From Solirubrobacteraceae bacterium (lineage in GTDB: Bacteria; Actinomycetota; Thermoleophilia; Solirubrobacterales; Solirubrobacteraceae), in contig JAICUS010000135.1 of NCBI GenBank assembly GCA_025935735.1, positions 1 to 11,781 on the forward strand: DNA of 11,781 bases, read 5' to 3'. Positions 10,346 to 11,781 of this stretch are shown one piece after another; the first letter of the stretch is position 1; the number at the start of each line of letters is the position of its first letter. The translations under genes were made by a program, and so were the position numbers. Under the pieces are notes generated by a model. That model worked only from the letters and a program-made list of their open reading frames with translations, had not been told where the DNA came from and did not search any database.

Positions 10346-10457
10346 CCACCTTCATCCCGAGCGAAGCGAGGGACCTTCTCCGATGCACCGGAAGGCCGCC
10401 GCGAGCTTCGAGCCGAGCCGAGCGAGGTCCCTCGCTTCGCTCGGGATGAAAAGGTGG
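10346..10457. repeat. Long inverted repeat (intergenic palindromic element)
   Basis: Arms of 26 bases at 10351-10376 and 10425-10450 are perfectly complementary, with core CCGAGCGAAGCGAGGGACC. After a two-base bulge (AA, 10451-10452) the stem continues with CCACC (10346-10350) pairing with GGTGG (10453-10457). The loop is 48 bases. No U-run follows, so it is not a simple intrinsic terminator, though such a stem could pause transcription or stabilise the end of the rarA mRNA. The arm resembles the TCATCC-type ...GAGCGAAGCGA... repeats scattered between genes in several high-GC phyla (from memory, unverified). Lying between two genes with no ORF of its own, it is best described as a non-coding palindromic repeat, perhaps non-autonomous mobile. 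Confidence 0.85.
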
Positions 10458-10479
10458 GCCCCCTGTGACGCCGCCCACC
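10453..10479 (+). other. Short GC-rich stem-loop overlapping the inverted repeat's outer arm
   Basis: GGTGGGC (10453-10459) is perfectly complementary to GCCCACC (10473-10479) across a 13-base loop. The GGTGG part is the same stretch that can pair with CCACC at 10346-10350, so the two structures exclude each other. A role in mRNA 3'-end formation is possible but there is no U-run. The rest of the gap up to 10511 shows only a weak GCCGG/CCGGC hairpin (10480-10500). Confidence 0.35.
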
Positions 10480-10511
10480 GCCGGCAGCTTCCGTTCCGGC
10501 CATAGTCGGAC

Positions 10512-11039
10512 ATGATCGCCGGCTATATTTCAGGCGTCGGGAATGTCGGGGGCGGGCGCAGGGTCGCCCGCGGCGTCCTCGGCGCCGCCCTGCTCGCGGC
10601 CTGTGCCGGGCTGCCGGGGGTGTTCGAGCAGCCGGACGTCAACCTCCGGCAGGTTGCGGTCCGCGGCGTGGGCCTCACCGGCGGGACCCTGAATCTCACG
10701 GTTGGAGTGTACAATCCGAACAAATTCAACCTGCAAGGGACCAGGCTGCAGCTGGGGCTCGACGTGGAGGACTCGCACGTCGGCGACCTGGTCTACGACA
10801 GCGACTTCCAGGCTCAGCAGGGAGACACGACCGTCCTGACGCTCCCGCTCGCCGTCACCTGGAGCGGCCTCGCTGGCGCCGCGCGCACCGCGCTCAACAG
10901 CGGCGAGCTCCCCTACACCATCAAAGGGCAACTCACCGTGGCCACGCCGATCGGTGAGCAGAAGGCGCCCTTCACCCATTCGGGCCGCGCCCCGTTGACT
11001 CGGGTCGGGGCGCTGACCCCCCGGGCGACCGGGCAGTAG
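10512..11039 (+). CDS. LEA14/WHy-domain lipoprotein
   Basis: A 175-residue exported lipoprotein. Arg-rich RRVARG (16-21), a short hydrophobic stretch and the lipobox LAAC with C31 direct it to lipid attachment at the inner or outer membrane. The mature part is a LEA type 2 (LEA14, WHy) domain: LTVGVYNPNKFNLQGTRLQLGLDV (NPN at 68-70), LPLAVTWSGL and PYTIKGQLTVATPIG. Such beta-sandwich domains occur in stress-related and envelope proteins; the precise role is unknown. The ATG at 10512 is the only in-frame start but has no ribosome binding site and gives a long 15-residue Gly-rich lead. A TATATTT box lies inside this lead, and an ATG at 10543 is out of frame by one base next to a run of five G. 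The true start is thus doubtful. HflX follows 22 bases on. Confidence 0.82.
   Translation: MIAGYISGVGNVGGGRRVARGVLGAALLAACAGLPGVFEQPDVNLRQVAVRGVGLTGGTLNLTVGVYNPNKFNLQGTRLQLGLDVEDSHVGDLVYDSDFQAQQGDTTVLTLPLAVTWSGLAGAARTALNSGELPYTIKGQLTVATPIGEQKAPFTHSGRAPLTRVGALTPRATGQ
10524..10530 (+). promoter_or_regulatory. Promoter-like TATATTT box
   Basis: TATATTT stands alone in GC-rich surroundings, as does the same box before alaS. A transcript from it would start near 10536, downstream of the annotated lipoprotein ATG (10512) but just upstream of the ATG at 10543. No clear -35 or -33 element is visible. It would begin a new unit for the lipoprotein and hflX after the inverted repeat. Confidence 0.45.
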
Positions 11040-11049
11040 TCCGAGCGCC

Positions 11050-11055
11050 AAGGAG
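11050..11055 (+). promoter_or_regulatory. Strong ribosome binding site for hflX
   Basis: AAGGAG is a perfect Shine-Dalgarno core, rare in this window, where most starts are coupled or leaderless. It ends six bases before ATC at 11062, which marks the probable hflX initiation point although ATC is not a normal start codon. Confidence 0.7.
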
Positions 11056-11061
11056 TCCCCT

Positions 11062-11781
11062 ATCCGGACACCGATTCAGGTACGCGATCCGATCGAACGC
11101 GCCGTCCTCGTCGCCGCCCCACGCAAGGGATCGAGCGACGCCCGCCACGTCACCGAGCATCTCGATGAGCTGACCCGGCTGGTGGACACCGCCGGGGCCG
11201 AGGTGGTTGGCCGCATGTCCCAGCAGATCGCCTCGCCCAGTCCGGCCACGCTGATCGGCGAAGGCAAGGTGGAGGAGGTGGCCGCGACCGTGGCCGAGTC
11301 GGGCGCCACGCTCGTGATCTTCGACGAGGAGCTGAGCCCGGTGCAGGGCATGAACCTCGAACGCGAGCTCAACGTGCGGGTGATGGATCGGCCCGAGGTC
11401 ATCCTCGACATCTTCTCCACCCGGGCGCGCAGCCACGAGGCGAAGCTGCAGGTCGAGCTGGCGCAGCTCGAGTATCTCTTGCCGCGGCTCACCCGCATGT
11501 GGACCCACCTGTCGCGTATCCGTGGCGGCATCGGCCTCCGCGGGCCGGGTGAGACCCAGCTCGAGACCGACCGGCGGATCATCCGCCAGCGGATTCAGGG
11601 ACTCAAGGCCAAGCTCAAGGGTGTCGAGCGGCACCGGGAGACGCTGCGCGCCGGGCGTGACGCGATGCTGAGCGTCGCGCTCGTCGGCTACACCAACGCC
11701 GGCAAGTCGAGCCTGCTTCGGGCGCTCTCGGGGCAGCACGAGATCGTGGTCGAGGACCGCCTCTTCGCCACGCTCGATACG
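11062..11781 (+). CDS. hflX: GTPase HflX, N-terminal part (3' end outside window)
   Basis: HflX binds 50S subunits and splits stalled or stress-inactivated ribosomes using GTP. The visible 240 codons cover the N-terminal HflX domain (ERAVLVAAPRKG; SPSPATLIGEGKVEEV; VIFDEELSPVQGMNLE; RPEVILDIFSTRARSHEAKLQVELAQLEYLLPRL), the linker motif GGIGLRGPGETQLETDRR (155-172), and the start of the G domain with Walker A GYTNAGKSS (209-217). The window ends at FATLDT in the G2 region. The frame has no ATG, GTG, TTG or CTG between an in-frame TGA at 11014 and conserved sequence from about 11095. AAGGAG six bases upstream points to ATC at 11062 as the start, giving (M)RTPIQVRDPIERAV. Either a rare ATC start is used, or an ATG was changed by mutation or sequencing error. 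It probably shares a transcript with the lipoprotein. Confidence 0.93.
   Translation, partial: MRTPIQVRDPIERAVLVAAPRKGSSDARHVTEHLDELTRLVDTAGAEVVGRMSQQIASPSPATLIGEGKVEEVAATVAESGATLVIFDEELSPVQGMNLERELNVRVMDRPEVILDIFSTRARSHEAKLQVELAQLEYLLPRLTRMWTHLSRIRGGIGLRGPGETQLETDRRIIRQRIQGLKAKLKGVERHRETLRAGRDAMLSVALVGYTNAGKSSLLRALSGQHEIVVEDRLFATLDT

Noticed and set aside
10147..10449. Small plus-strand frame covering the end of rarA and the inverted repeat
   Set aside because: It overlaps rarA out of frame and reads through the palindrome; no ribosome binding site and no recognisable domain.
10346..10460. Inverted repeat as a classical intrinsic terminator
   Set aside because: The loop is 48 bases and the downstream sequence is GAAAAGGTGGG, with no U-run.
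8844..10478. 544-codon open frame on the minus strand
   Set aside because: It lies antisense to the end of the ZIP gene, rarA and the inverted repeat. Composition is typical of a high-GC shadow frame and no domain is recognisable.
11076..11582. Minus-strand open frames over hflX
   Set aside because: HflX motifs (GGIGLRGPGETQLE, GYTNAGKSS) on the plus strand are decisive. The minus frames are Ser/Arg-rich shadows.

Overview
The window is very GC-rich, fully coding on the plus strand and almost without gaps. It reads as a housekeeping stretch of a bacterial chromosome, not a mobile or accessory region. High GC, many GTG starts, stop/start overlaps and TATATTT boxes resembling the Bacteroidota -7 element (TAnnTTTG) suggest a member of the FCB superphylum. 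Gemmatimonadota is my best guess. This is inference from style and gene order, not a phylogenetic result.

Layout. The 3' end of recA (1-309) overlaps recX (306-938) by 4 bases. After a 52-base gap with a promoter-like box, alaS (991-3672) begins without a Shine-Dalgarno site. It opens a run of nine tightly packed genes: alaS, a 99-residue protein of unknown function, a CpsB/CapC-type PHP phosphatase, gmhA, a FabG-like SDR, a cytoplasmic L-asparaginase, cca, a ZIP metal transporter and rarA (ends 10343). Six of the eight junctions inside this run are 4-base GTGA or ATGA overlaps; the other two are gaps of 7 and 13 bases, so co-transcription and translational coupling are likely. The 168-base gap 10344-10511 holds a long inverted repeat (26-bp perfect arms, 48-base loop) of the intergenic palindromic-repeat type. 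Then come a lipoprotein with a LEA14/WHy domain (10512-11039) and the 5' part of hflX (11062 to the window end).

How the genes fit together. RecA and its modulator RecX, plus RarA at the far end, belong to recombination and replication-fork maintenance. AlaS and Cca serve tRNA charging and 3'-end maturation, and HflX is a ribosome-associated GTPase. GmhA makes the precursor of LPS heptose; the PHP phosphatase could act in envelope polysaccharide control, but no tyrosine kinase or capsule gene is visible here. The ZIP transporter sits among several metal-dependent enzymes.

I see no tRNA, rRNA, CRISPR array, insertion sequence, phage gene or defence system, and no clearly new multi-gene system. 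The points most worth a second look are small-scale: hflX has no canonical start codon but a perfect AAGGAG six bases before an ATC; alaS appears leaderless; the lipoprotein start conflicts with a promoter box and a G-run; the inverted repeat after rarA; and a low-complexity, palindrome-bearing segment inside alaS.
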